From: Candidatus Gastranaerophilales bacterium
GTDB taxonomy: Bacteria > Cyanobacteriota > Vampirovibrionia > Gastranaerophilales > Gastranaerophilaceae
Direction of reading: 5' to 3'
DNA: 64,000 nucleotides
Assembly: GCA_910587815.1 (NCBI GenBank)
Contig: CAJUNK010000011.1
Span: 1 to 64,000, forward strand
This document shows, piece after piece, positions 53,446-62,674 of this stretch (positions are counted from its first letter, which is position 1; each line of letters starts with the position of its first letter). The position numbers and the translations under genes are program-made. The notes under the pieces are model-generated. The model saw nothing but the letters and a program-made list of their open reading frames with translations, was not told the DNA's origin and made no database searches.

Positions 53446-54999
53446 TCAAGAGTCCAAAGCGCCTGATTCAATAAGGCGCTTTTTGAGCTGGGGCGCGGTT
53501 TTCATGTCTATAAAGTTCCAAGGCAGCTTGCCATCCGGGTTTTCGGGCACAGGACATTGCGCGTATAATTCCATATCAGGTAAAATTCCTGCTTTTGCCA
53601 TTTGGCGCCAGGTTTGTTTGAATGCACCCAGGTTGCCCCCATTTTCTGTAACTTTTAACAAGTATGATGACAATGAAAAGCCTGCTCTTGCTAGGATTGA
53701 TTGCACTGTATCCCAATCAATGCTTGTTGGGCGGAAATTTATACCCATCTTGGAAATTTTGTTTTTTAAATGTGTTAATTTAACGTTTAATTCCTTATGG
53801 TTAGCCTTTTTTGACCATTGAAAAGGGGTGTGAGCCTTTGGTATAAAGGTTGAAACGCTGAGTGTCAGTTCAAAACCTTTATTTGCAGTCTTTAAACGTT
53901 TCATTAAATCTATGAGTGCATCTATATCATCCATTGTTTCTGTTGGAAGTCCAATCATAGCATATATTTTAAGCCCTTTTAACCCATAAAGCCTTGCATC
54001 TTCAACAGTTTTTAGAATTTGTTCATCTGTTAAATCTTTATTTATAACCTTTCTTAGTCTTTCACTTCCGGCTTCTACGGCAATAGTAGCACTTTTCTGC
54101 CCGCATTCTACTAATGTCCTTATTACATTTTCATCTGCAAGATCTGCGCGAAGCGAAGAAAGCGTGAGCTCAATAGGGTTTATTTTATTTTTTTCTCTTA
54201 TATAATTTAGAATTTTATCAAAATCCGGATGTCCTGCAACATAAGCCCCCAAAAGTGCGATTTTATTAGTGTTTTGCAGTCCAAAATCAATTGCATCCAG
54301 GATTTTATCAAGCGGAGCGTATCTTACAGGCAGATTTAACCAGCTTGCAAGACAAAAATTACATGTTTTAGGGCATCCGCGTTCAATTTCAATTATGAAG
54401 GTATCTTTAAAATAACTTTTATCGCTTAAAATTGGCGTATAAACTGGTTCGTCAATTTCATCTGTCATTTTTTTAATAATTTTATCTTTGCCGAATTTTG
54501 GTACCCATACCCCATCAATTTCAGATATAGCTTTTAATTTGGCCTCTTTTGTTTCATCTTTTTTATCAGCTAAAATTTTGAAAACATTTCCAAATACAGA
54601 TTTAGCATCTCCAATGTTTATAAAATCGTAAAAATCTTCATAAGGTATAGGGTTTGCAGTTAAAACCGGCCCGCCAGCATAAATTAGAGGGTATTCTTCA
54701 CCTCTATCCTTTGACAGAGGCGGAATATCATATTTTTTTAACATTTTTAAAATTGTTAAAATATCAATTTCAAAAGAATTTGAAAATCCTATAGCATCAA
54801 GGTCTGAAACATTTGCAATTGTTGTTTTTGTATCGGCGTAAACCCGCTCTACAAAAACATCTTCCATTAAATCTATCTGTTTAAAAATTGAAAGAAAACC
54901 TAAAGATGACAATGCAAAACTTTCAATGGCAGGAAAAGCAAACCAAGTATTGATTTTTGGGGTTTTATTTTGTAATCTTTCGTATAAAAATTTTTCCAT
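53446..54999 (-). CDS. B12-type radical SAM protein (TIGR03960-like)
   Basis: A 517-residue protein: a B12-like N-domain (ESFALSSLGFLSIFKQID, VDAIGFSNSFEIDILTILKML), then EIERGCPKTCNFCLASW with the canonical CX3CX2C at about residue 209, GLKIYAMIGLPTETMDDIDALIDLMKRL in the barrel, and a C-terminal domain with ATFIPKAHTPFQW-like sequence (STFIPKAHTPFQWSKK). This arrangement is seen in widespread uncharacterised radical SAM proteins; in several genomes it is fused or adjacent to a DUF2344 gene, absent here. Substrate unknown. Confidence 0.87.
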   Translation of the reverse strand: MEKFLYERLQNKTPKINTWFAFPAIESFALSSLGFLSIFKQIDLMEDVFVERVYADTKTTIANVSDLDAIGFSNSFEIDILTILKMLKKYDIPPLSKDRGEEYPLIYAGGPVLTANPIPYEDFYDFINIGDAKSVFGNVFKILADKKDETKEAKLKAISEIDGVWVPKFGKDKIIKKMTDEIDEPVYTPILSDKSYFKDTFIIEIERGCPKTCNFCLASWLNLPVRYAPLDKILDAIDFGLQNTNKIALLGAYVAGHPDFDKILNYIREKNKINPIELTLSSLRADLADENVIRTLVECGQKSATIAVEAGSERLRKVINKDLTDEQILKTVEDARLYGLKGLKIYAMIGLPTETMDDIDALIDLMKRLKTANKGFELTLSVSTFIPKAHTPFQWSKKANHKELNVKLTHLKNKISKMGINFRPTSIDWDTVQSILARAGFSLSSYLLKVTENGGNLGAFKQTWRQMAKAGILPDMELYAQCPVPENPDGKLPWNFIDMKTAPQLKKRLIESGALDS

Positions 55000-55006
55000 T
55001 CTTTAG

Positions 55007-56065
55007 TTAAACTTTTTCCTTTTTATTGATGGGTTTTAAATATAATTCATCTATTAAAACACATACTATACTTGCAATTGCAGGTGCCAAAACAACACCC
55101 CAAAAGCCCATAAATTTTGCTCCTATTAAAAGAGAAATTATAATCAAAAGCGGATGCGTATCCATGAATTTTCCAAATAAAATTGGTCTGAATATTTGAT
55201 TTTGCAGCCATTGTGCTATCATCATAATCACAAATGTTAAAACCACATAAAATATTCCCCCGCTAAATGCGGTATAAATAGCAATTCCAACTGCAATTGT
55301 GGCCCCGATAACAGGAATTATATCTAAAATACAGGTCAAAAAGCCAATTAAAAGCGCATGTTGATGACCAATTATCAAAAGGCCGATAAATGAAAATAAT
55401 CCCACAACAATCATTGAAAGAGCTTGAGCAAAAACATATCCGCCCACTTTTGTTTTTATGGATTCTAAAATATATGATGCCTTTTCCTTAAATTTAGGCG
55501 GGAAAAACTCCAAAAATCTTTCTTTCATTAATTTTGCATCGTATGAAAGGTAGAAAACCATTATTGTAACTGCAATTGTACCTGTTATAGAATTTACAAT
55601 CAGCTTTGATGCATCCATTCCTTTTGATAAAATTTCACTTGTAAGGCTTGTTATTTCTATATTTGCAGTATTTATAGCATCGGGGTTTACATATTTAGAA
55701 ATCATTGTGCCAAAATGGTTGGAATGTAAAAATATTTGCAATTCTTGAATGTATTCAGGCAAATTTTTAATTAGAATAATACCCTGTTTAATAGTTAGGC
55801 TTAAAAGTGGAATAAAAATACCTAAAACGCAGGCCAAAAGCAGCAAAAGTACTAAACTTACTGCAAGAACTCTTGGCATATATTTTGATAAATATGAAAC
55901 CAAAGGATCAATAGCACAAGTAATTATAAATGCTACAAACAACATCAGTGCTATTTCTGCAATGTTTGATATAAACAGTAAAACCAAAACAAGCATTATT
56001 GCAAAAATTATATTTTTATAGGTTAAAATACTTGTATTTAATGGTTTTTGATTGTAATTTTCCAT
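55007..56065 (-). CDS. AI-2E/PerM-family exporter-like protein
   Basis: About 352 residues from this start. It has some seven or eight hydrophobic segments: LTYKNIIFAIMLVLVLLF, two further near the N-terminus, a periplasm-facing helix domain (IKNLPEYIQELQIFLHSN), then ALSMIVVGLFSFIGLLIIGHQHALLIGFLTCILDIIPVIG with the family's PxxG motif. Known members include TqsA and PerM. The start is uncertain: the reading frame is open to 56206, overlapping lysA, and a TTG at 56089 has a better ribosome site (AAAGGA). Confidence 0.88.
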   Translation of the reverse strand: MENYNQKPLNTSILTYKNIIFAIMLVLVLLFISNIAEIALMLFVAFIITCAIDPLVSYLSKYMPRVLAVSLVLLLLLACVLGIFIPLLSLTIKQGIILIKNLPEYIQELQIFLHSNHFGTMISKYVNPDAINTANIEITSLTSEILSKGMDASKLIVNSITGTIAVTIMVFYLSYDAKLMKERFLEFFPPKFKEKASYILESIKTKVGGYVFAQALSMIVVGLFSFIGLLIIGHQHALLIGFLTCILDIIPVIGATIAVGIAIYTAFSGGIFYVVLTFVIMMIAQWLQNQIFRPILFGKFMDTHPLLIIISLLIGAKFMGFWGVVLAPAIASIVCVLIDELYLKPINKKEKV

Positions 56066-56176
56066 ATTATTTTCTGCATTATTTTCCAAAATATTTTCCT
56101 TTAAAATATTTTTCTTAATCTGAACCTTCTTTATGTTACAATTATCACAAAGATTTAGCAAGGAGTGAATAAGATA

Positions 56177-57502
56177 ATGCCAAATGATACTAATACAGTG
56201 AATCAAAATATAAGGCCTTTAAATACTAAAATAAATGATAAAGGCAATCTTGAAATTTCAGGCTGTGACACTGTAGATTTAGTAGAAAAATATGGTACGC
56301 CACTGTATGTAATGGATGAAGTTACACTTAGAACTATTGCAAAACAATATAAAGAAGCATTCAAAGATTATAAAAAAGTAAATATGATGTACGCTTCAAA
56401 AGCACTTATGACAGCACAAATTGCAAAAATTCTGCACAGTGAAGGTTTTGGCTTTGATGTTGTATCAGGCGGGGAAATTTACACTGTGAATAAAGCAGGT
56501 GTGAATATGGAAATGACCACTTTTAATGGCAATAATAAAACGACAGATGAATTGCTTTTGGCTTTGGAACTTGGTGTTGGAAGGGTGAGCGTGGATAATT
56601 TTTTGGAATTATCCCTTTTAAACGAGGTTGCAAAATCTTTTGATAAAGTACAAAAAGTACTTTTACGTATAACGCCCGGCATTGAATGCCATACCCATGA
56701 ATACATCCAAACAGGGCATTTGGATTCAAAATTTGGCTTTGATATGACACAGATTGATGAAGCAGTGGAATTAATTTTAAAAGAATTTCCAAATCTTGAA
56801 ATAATGGGACTGCATGCTCACATTGGTTCTCAAATTTTTGAAACCAAGGTGTATTATGATGAAATAGGTGTTTTATTAAAAGAATTAAAGAGAATAAATG
56901 ATAAATTTGACTTGAATTTAAGTGAAATGAACATAGGTGGTGGCCTTGGAATTACTTATACTGAAGCAGATTGTCCTCCATCAGTATATGAAATAGCCGA
57001 TGTAATTAAAAAATCAATAAAAGACCATTGTGAAATGTATGATATAGAAGAGCCGACCTTATACATTGAACCTGGCCGTTCTATTGTTGGTACAGCTGGA
57101 GTTACGCTGTATACAGTAGGTTCATCTAAACAGGTGCCCAATGGCAGAAAATATATTGCAGTGGATGGCGGAATGGCGGATAATCCAAGGCCTTCAATGT
57201 ATGGGGCAAAATATGAAGCTGTAATTGCAAACAGCAAAGAAGAAAATAAGCTGCAAAAAGTGACTGTTGCAGGTAGATTTTGCGAATCTGGCGATATTTT
57301 AATTAAAGATATTGAATTGAATTCTCCAATGCCAGGCGATATTTTGTGTATTTTTAATACAGGTGCTTATGGATATTCTATGTCAAGCAATTATAATAGG
57401 GTTTTAAGACCAAAAATGATACTTGTAAATAATTCCCAATCTGATATTATAGTTAAAAGAGAAACTTACGAACAGCTAATCCAAAATGATGTTATTTTAT
57501 AA
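56177..57502 (+). CDS. lysA: Diaminopimelate decarboxylase
   Basis: Makes lysine from meso-diaminopimelate. The 441-residue product of the fold-type III PLP family has YASKALMTAQIAKIL (PLP lysine), TFNGNNKTTDELLLAL, GHLDSKFGFD, HAHIGSQIF, GGGLGI, EPGRSIVGTAG and CESGDIL with AYGYSMSSNYN. I chose ATG 56177 (AAGGAG at 11 bases); a GTG at 56165 is in frame but sits on the ribosome site. Together with the DapL-like gene this supports the aminotransferase DAP route. cdaA follows after 11-20 bases. Confidence 0.95.
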   Translation: MPNDTNTVNQNIRPLNTKINDKGNLEISGCDTVDLVEKYGTPLYVMDEVTLRTIAKQYKEAFKDYKKVNMMYASKALMTAQIAKILHSEGFGFDVVSGGEIYTVNKAGVNMEMTTFNGNNKTTDELLLALELGVGRVSVDNFLELSLLNEVAKSFDKVQKVLLRITPGIECHTHEYIQTGHLDSKFGFDMTQIDEAVELILKEFPNLEIMGLHAHIGSQIFETKVYYDEIGVLLKELKRINDKFDLNLSEMNIGGGLGITYTEADCPPSVYEIADVIKKSIKDHCEMYDIEEPTLYIEPGRSIVGTAGVTLYTVGSSKQVPNGRKYIAVDGGMADNPRPSMYGAKYEAVIANSKEENKLQKVTVAGRFCESGDILIKDIELNSPMPGDILCIFNTGAYGYSMSSNYNRVLRPKMILVNNSQSDIIVKRETYEQLIQNDVIL

Positions 57503-57522
57503 AAATAGATGAGGTGCAAACA

Positions 57523-58431
57523 TTGGGTTTTACTGATTTCTACCAATATTTGCTAAGACAGTTTTATGAACTTGCTAATTCATTTGGCGGGGCACAGCTT
57601 GGCGTTAATATTGCAGAAGTTGTTATTCTTGCCTTGATTCTTGTTTTTGTCTATAAAAAGTACATTAAAGGAACACATTCTGAAAGCCTTGTAAGGGGTA
57701 TATTTGCACTTCTTATAATGTGGCTTTTTTCAGAGTTTTTAATAAAGATTAATCTGCAAATATTTGGTGTATTTTTAAAAACCCTTGTCTCTGTTGTAAC
57801 AGTAGGGTTAATTGTTATATTCCAGCCTGAATTAAGACGTTTTCTAGGATATATTGGACAGAATGATATATTAACAAAAATATTATCCGGGAAAAAAAGT
57901 TATACCAAAAGAAATGGTACAATTGATATCATAAAAGAATTGATTGAAACCATAAAATATATGTCAAAATCTAGAATTGGCGGGCTTATAGTTCTTCAAA
58001 AAGAAGATAAGGCGCTTAATCATTCTGATGTTGGAGTGGAAATTAACGGCATTCTTTCTCAAGAATTATTGCTTACTATTTTCCATCCAAATACACCGCT
58101 TCATGATGGTGCAGTTGTTATTTGTAATGATACTGTACAATCTGCCGGGGTGCTGCTGCCTTTGACAGAAGACCCGAAGCTAAGCTGGAGATACGGAACA
58201 AGACATAGAGCGGCTATTGGAATATCTGAAATTTCTGATTGTGCTTGTATTGTAATATCAGAAGAAACTGGTGATGTTTCAATAGCAATAGATGGCAATC
58301 TTAAAAAATATGATGACCTTGGAAATTTGAAGCTTGATTTAGAACGTATTTTGGGCCTAAAAGATGAAGAGGACAGTCAAAAATCATACGTTTTTAAATT
58401 TGAAAATATTTTGCCGCCAAAGAAAAATTAA
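57523..58431 (+). CDS. cdaA: Diadenylate cyclase (c-di-AMP synthase, CdaA)
   Basis: Makes the second messenger c-di-AMP from two ATP. Three N-terminal membrane helices (residues ~20-105) lead to a DisA-N domain, with DGAVVI and RHRAAIGISE as the two catalytic signatures, plus the long IDIIKELIETIKYMSKSRIGGLIVLQKED helix. The family is essential in many bacteria and controls K+ and osmolyte balance. The start is either TTG 57523 (GAGGTG 6 bases upstream) or GTG 57514. No glmM or CdaR gene is adjacent, unlike the Firmicute cdaA-cdaR-glmM cluster. Confidence 0.93.
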   Translation: MGFTDFYQYLLRQFYELANSFGGAQLGVNIAEVVILALILVFVYKKYIKGTHSESLVRGIFALLIMWLFSEFLIKINLQIFGVFLKTLVSVVTVGLIVIFQPELRRFLGYIGQNDILTKILSGKKSYTKRNGTIDIIKELIETIKYMSKSRIGGLIVLQKEDKALNHSDVGVEINGILSQELLLTIFHPNTPLHDGAVVICNDTVQSAGVLLPLTEDPKLSWRYGTRHRAAIGISEISDCACIVISEETGDVSIAIDGNLKKYDDLGNLKLDLERILGLKDEEDSQKSYVFKFENILPPKKN

Positions 58432-58541
58432 GATAATCTCTTAGGGGAAAATTTATATTATACTAAAAGGCAATGAAACAAGCTATAGCATCTTTTATTA
58501 TAAAAATGTGTGAGATGTGTTAGTTTAATGTGCTTGGTTTT

Positions 58542-58763
58542 ATGAAGAAATATTTAGATGACCTATTCAAGGTGCAGTTAAAAGAAAATAATCCTAATAT
58601 TGATTCTGTAAAAAGACACTTAAATAAATATTTAGGTGATTTGAAATTGCATTTCAATCTTTCAGATGCTGACATACAAAAGGTTTTGATTGAAACTTAT
58701 TATGCGAATAAACCGCAAAACCCTTTTGTAAAATATCTAAGTATGTTAAAATATTGGAGCTAA
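58542..58763 (+). CDS. Small hypothetical protein, 73 aa
   Basis: A helical, Lys/Asn-rich product that begins MKKYLDDLFKVQLKEN and ends with KPQNPFVKYLSMLKYWS, soluble. No family is recognised. No clear ribosome site precedes the ATG; a GTG 12 bases earlier is in frame. Lies between cdaA and the MBL hydrolase on the same strand, 30 bases from the latter, which favours a real gene in a loose cluster. Confidence 0.5.
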   Translation: MKKYLDDLFKVQLKENNPNIDSVKRHLNKYLGDLKLHFNLSDADIQKVLIETYYANKPQNPFVKYLSMLKYWS

Positions 58764-58793
58764 ATTTTAACATAATTTTAAAAGGATTTTGAT

Positions 58794-59432
58794 GTGATAG
58801 TAAAAAAGTTTATACCACTTGAATTTGCAGCCAATAATTATCTTATATATAAAAATGATTGTGCCGATGCTTGTTTAATTGATTGTGCAGGTTCTAACAG
58901 TGCTATATTTAAATTTATTGAAGAAAATAAACTAAATTTAAAAATGATTTTAATCACCCATGCGCATTTTGACCACTGCACAGGATTATCAGAATTTAAG
59001 AAAAAATTTCCAAGCGCAAAGGTAATGATGGCCAAAGCTGATAGGGAGCTTTATGATGCGCTTTCTATGCAGTGTGATATGTTTTCTTTACCGCGGTGTG
59101 AAAAAATTAAAATCGATGAATTTATTGATGAGTGCTGCGAATTTGAAATTTGTAATGAAAAAATAAAAGTAATATCAACACCTGGGCATTCAAAAGGCTC
59201 TCTTTGTTATTTGATAGAAGATAATCTATTTTCAGGAGATACATTATTTTTAGAAGAAATAGGCCGCTGCGACCTGCCAGGGGGCTCGTTTGCAGAAATT
59301 AAAGACAGTATTCAAAAAAAATTATTCAAACTTGATGAAAAAATTAAAGTTTTTCCAGGTCATGGCGATAATACAAGTATAGGGCATGAAAAAAATCACA
59401 ATGCATATTTTGGCAAAAATGCAATCTACTAG
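58794..59432 (+). CDS. Metallo-beta-lactamase-fold hydrolase (glyoxalase II-like)
   Basis: A 212-residue MBL-fold enzyme with the metal motif THAHFDHCTG, later STPGHSKGSLCYLIEDNLFSGDTLF and FPGHGDNT. These are the ligands of the dinuclear site in glyoxalase II-type and persulfide dioxygenase-type proteins. Substrate unknown. The start is GTG, 7 bases after AAAAGGA. The cytidine deaminase gene follows after 31 bases. Confidence 0.92.
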   Translation: MIVKKFIPLEFAANNYLIYKNDCADACLIDCAGSNSAIFKFIEENKLNLKMILITHAHFDHCTGLSEFKKKFPSAKVMMAKADRELYDALSMQCDMFSLPRCEKIKIDEFIDECCEFEICNEKIKVISTPGHSKGSLCYLIEDNLFSGDTLFLEEIGRCDLPGGSFAEIKDSIQKKLFKLDEKIKVFPGHGDNTSIGHEKNHNAYFGKNAIY

Positions 59433-59463
59433 ATTTTTTGATGAGTATTAAAAGGATATAAAT

Positions 59464-59880
59464 ATGGAAGAATTGAAGATTGATTTTAACCAACTCTTAA
59501 AAAAAGCACAAGATGCCAGCAAAAACAGTTATTCTCCCTATTCAAAATTTGCCGTAGGGGCAGCATGTTTATTTGAAGATGGGAAAATCTATCTTGGTTC
59601 AAATATTGAAAATGCAAGCTATGGGCTTGGTCTGTGTGCTGAAAGAAATGCTCTTTCAAGTGCACTTTGTGATGGTGAAAAAAGCCAGCTTGTTGCAATT
59701 GCCGTGTTTAGTCCTAATCAAAAACACTGTCTGCCATGTGGTGCTTGTCTTCAATGGCTGAGCGAATTTAGCGTAATGAATGGTGTTCATTATGATTTGC
59801 AGGTAGTTTTAGAAACTGATAATGGCCTAAAAATATATAAACTTAGCGAGCTTTTGCCGCACAGTTTTAATTTTGAGTAA
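59464..59880 (+). CDS. cdd: Cytidine deaminase
   Basis: Converts cytidine and deoxycytidine to uridine forms in pyrimidine salvage. A 138-residue homotetrameric-type enzyme: YSPYSKFAVGAA, the zinc/proton-shuttle motif CAERNAL, and PCGACLQWLSEF giving the two other zinc cysteines. AAAGGA lies 6 bases before the ATG. The C-terminus (LSELLPHSFNF) is typical. Confidence 0.96.
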   Translation: MEELKIDFNQLLKKAQDASKNSYSPYSKFAVGAACLFEDGKIYLGSNIENASYGLGLCAERNALSSALCDGEKSQLVAIAVFSPNQKHCLPCGACLQWLSEFSVMNGVHYDLQVVLETDNGLKIYKLSELLPHSFNFE

Positions 59881-59928
59881 ATTTATCTAAAAGGTTTCAC
59901 CCTTGTTTATTGCGGTTTTAAATGCCTA

Positions 59929-60147
59929 TTAATCGTTTAGAATTTGCTGCATTTCAATGTCTGGTTTGCCTAAAACTCTAACAAGCTCTAAAACTGAAGC
60001 TTTCATTTGGCATTTTTGTGAAGATTTCCCAAAAAAGTCTGTATAAAAACAGCCTTCGCAATTACACCCTCTCTTATAACATTCAATTGCTGTGGTGGTC
60101 CATCTTCTTACTGCAACTGCACGACCCATATCCCTACTTTTGAGCAC
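59929..60147 (-). CDS. Small Cys-rich protein, 72 aa
   Basis: From a GTG start with GGGAG 8 bases upstream. The centre ECYKRGCNCEGCFY, with a further Cys after about 15 residues (KCQMKASVLEL), offers four or five Cys that could bind zinc or an iron-sulfur cluster. The N-terminus is basic with RRWTTTAIE. No domain is named with confidence. It is convergent with cdd. Confidence 0.55.
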   Translation of the reverse strand: MLKSRDMGRAVAVRRWTTTAIECYKRGCNCEGCFYTDFFGKSSQKCQMKASVLELVRVLGKPDIEMQQILND

Positions 60148-60543
60148 TAGTTTTTCTCCCGAATCTAATTAAAGCACTACCCAAATCTTATATTTCCTTT
60201 CCATTTAAATTAATGAAAAGGCTTGTCCTAACTGAATTTAATATTATTATAACCTTTAAGAGCTAGTATACAAGTGTACTTTGGCCAATTATTAACATCA
60301 TGTAACAAACTTGTAATGGCTTGCATAGCTTGTGTATTAAGGGATTGGAGGGTCTAAGATAAACCATGCACATGGCTTTCCATGATTTGATACATGTAAA
60401 ACCCATGGGGGGTGCATGTTTTCATGATTTTAAATTTCATTAATTTTGGTTAAATATAGTTAAGAAATGTAAATGTTATAAAATTTCCATGCCAAATGAG
60501 GCATGGAAATTAAAAAAACTATGAAAAATTAAATGAATTGTCT
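60148..60543. other. 396-base intergenic region
   Basis: No gene is seen. It holds the terminator described separately, a cluster of CATG palindromes (ten in 60299-60505, seven of them in 60364-60426), and AT-rich DNA. Parts near 60275-60290 (gtatacaagtgtac) also look symmetric. No promoter is convincing. Confidence 0.6.
60482..60511 (-). terminator. Terminator behind the GH77-like genes
   Basis: A perfect 12-bp stem (aatttccatgcc / ggcatggaaatt) with a 6-base loop. On the minus strand a TTTTAT stretch follows. It lies about 30 bases after the stop of the 673-residue gene. Confidence 0.85.
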
Positions 60544-62565
60544 TTAAACAACCGTATCTAATCTGTTTATTTGTTCCACTGTCATCTTTTCAATATCAAG
60601 ATTTGCTCTATCAGATTTATCAGCCTGCGTTCTTGATAGGATATTTCCTCTATGTCTTAAATATGCATCAAACTTTTCTACTCTTGCATATAAATCAGGA
60701 CGTCTTTCTTTTGTGCCGTCATGTTCCATACGGAATTTTTGGGCGCCTATCATACTGCAAACATTACCGTTTTGAAGATTTCTGTGATATTCTTCAATGT
60801 AGTTTTTATTTAATCTATTTTTGTAATCTACATCTCCGTTTATACCCATGCCACCTGTATGGTAATCAATCTTTTCTTTCTTTGCAAGCAAATCATTTAA
60901 CTGTACAAAATTATTCTTCACAGTGGTGATTTCAGCAAGTCTGCCTCTCATATATTTATACATGTGCTGCGGTGTATGTGGTTCATCTTTAAAGTATCTC
61001 CAGCCTTCATGTACACCATCTTCCGGTCTTAATTTGAATATACGCATCAAGGCGCCTATTTGTTCATCAGATTTTGTTGCATCATTTGCACAATCTACAA
61101 AGCCTCTGCCATCATGGTTATTTGGCCCAAGCATTATATTATCATCCTTAAAGCCAAGATTTTCCTTTAAAAATGCAGCGTTGCCCCAGCCTATATTATC
61201 GCTGTCATTTTTTTCATGTTCTGTTGATAGGATAATCATGCCATCTAGGTTTTTTACCCTGTCTATATTATCATAGAGCCCAAAATCATTGGCATCTGCA
61301 TCACATTCATACATTAATTTTCTTGTATCAAAATCAGGGCCTTTTACTTCTTTTGCAGTTTTTTCAATGAAATCTGTAATCTTTGTTCCTGCATCCGGAT
61401 GCCTGTATTGTTTATCGCCAAAGTGGAAGGATGGGCGCATATATGCCCAGCCTACATCAAATCTTATGCCATCAAAGTAATTTAGATGATGTGCAACTTT
61501 TGCCTTTAATACTTTATGTGCTGCACTATCTTCTTTTTGGATTAAATCATAATAATGTAATACCGGAAGGCCCCAGCCTGCGGCTTCACCTTTTCTGTGG
61601 CCTTCTTTTAAGAAAGCATCCGGGAAAACCTGTTCTTCTGGCCATGAAAAACCGAGAGGGCAATCACCAAAAAGTTCTATTCCTTCTTTATTTGCAATAT
61701 TTTTTGCATCCATTAAAGTGTTGTGGCCCAAAAATTGCTTAAATTTATAAAATTCAATTTCATCTTTATACTGTTCTTTATATTTATTATACTGAGGCAT
61801 TTTTTCTGCTCTGATTTTTGGGTCAGAGTCAAATCCTACAAAGAAATCTACTTTTGCTGTACCCCAATCTTTTAAATATGGATAAAGAGCAAGCCTTGTA
61901 TATATATCATCATAATCAACAGGTTCTTTTTGATTTTTAAATTTTTCAAAATCTTCCCTTAATTTTTTAAGTTCAGGGTTTGGATTTTTATCATTTTTAA
62001 AATTATCAAAGGCTTTGTGTAAAATATCATTTACAGGATAATCTTCCTGGTTTGTCCATCCTAAGGTTGTTCCAAAATTGATTAAATTTTCATAAGAATG
62101 TATATTGCTTATTTGTTTATTTCTTGCAACCATTTCTTTTGCATCTTCTCTATCAAGGATGTATCCGTATTTTTCAGATGCTAAATCGAAAGGATTAATA
62201 ATATCTTCACCGATGGAGAATGTACTTCTATTGTATGCGCCAGGATAGTGATTATCAGAATATACCTGCTTATCTGTTAATTGGCCAAGAGGCACTGTTT
62301 TTGCTGTGTTTGCGCCTGCGTATACTTTTGCAAATTTATAGAATTCACGCGCCTCCTGTGAGGTTAATTTACCAATGCCGGTATCTTGCCTGTTGCTGGA
62401 GGGCAGCGCAGGGCCGTAAAATTTCAGGATGTTTATACCATTCTGATATCCTTGGTCCTTTTTGATATCTTCGTTTAATTTTATTAACTGTCTTTCCTGT
62501 TTGGTAGATAACGCATCCCCAAAATTTGGAGAGTAGTTTATTCTAGCAATACCGTTAACCTTCAT
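60544..62565 (-). CDS. 4-alpha-glucanotransferase-like protein (GH77)
   Basis: A 673-residue protein with amylomaltase features: EGIELFGDCPLGFSWPEEQVFPDAFLKEG, AAGWGLPVLHY, nucleophile Asp370 (GIRFDVGW), Glu420 (LMYECDA) and Asp485 (GPNNHDG). It would transfer alpha-1,4-glucan segments in glycogen or maltodextrin metabolism. The motif wording differs from standard MalQ (for example RFDVGW), so it is a divergent branch. The first 35 residues (KVNGIARINYSPNFGDALS) carry the short PNFG motif seen in other proteins here; there is no signal peptide. A paralogue lies immediately upstream on the same strand. Confidence 0.85.
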   Translation of the reverse strand: MKVNGIARINYSPNFGDALSTKQERQLIKLNEDIKKDQGYQNGINILKFYGPALPSSNRQDTGIGKLTSQEAREFYKFAKVYAGANTAKTVPLGQLTDKQVYSDNHYPGAYNRSTFSIGEDIINPFDLASEKYGYILDREDAKEMVARNKQISNIHSYENLINFGTTLGWTNQEDYPVNDILHKAFDNFKNDKNPNPELKKLREDFEKFKNQKEPVDYDDIYTRLALYPYLKDWGTAKVDFFVGFDSDPKIRAEKMPQYNKYKEQYKDEIEFYKFKQFLGHNTLMDAKNIANKEGIELFGDCPLGFSWPEEQVFPDAFLKEGHRKGEAAGWGLPVLHYYDLIQKEDSAAHKVLKAKVAHHLNYFDGIRFDVGWAYMRPSFHFGDKQYRHPDAGTKITDFIEKTAKEVKGPDFDTRKLMYECDADANDFGLYDNIDRVKNLDGMIILSTEHEKNDSDNIGWGNAAFLKENLGFKDDNIMLGPNNHDGRGFVDCANDATKSDEQIGALMRIFKLRPEDGVHEGWRYFKDEPHTPQHMYKYMRGRLAEITTVKNNFVQLNDLLAKKEKIDYHTGGMGINGDVDYKNRLNKNYIEEYHRNLQNGNVCSMIGAQKFRMEHDGTKERRPDLYARVEKFDAYLRHRGNILSRTQADKSDRANLDIEKMTVEQINRLDTVV

Positions 62566-62674
62566 TTGTCACCTGCTTATACACAATTCTTATCACACAA
62601 CACACACCAATTAAAACACATAAAGCTGTTTTCTTGCTACTATACAAAGTTTTGTAACAAGAAGTTTACAATGT

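Noticed and set aside
56065..56206. N-terminal extension of the PerM-like protein over lysA
   Set aside because: It would overlap lysA and is Asn/Lys-rich and unlike the family; a start near 56065-56089 is enough.
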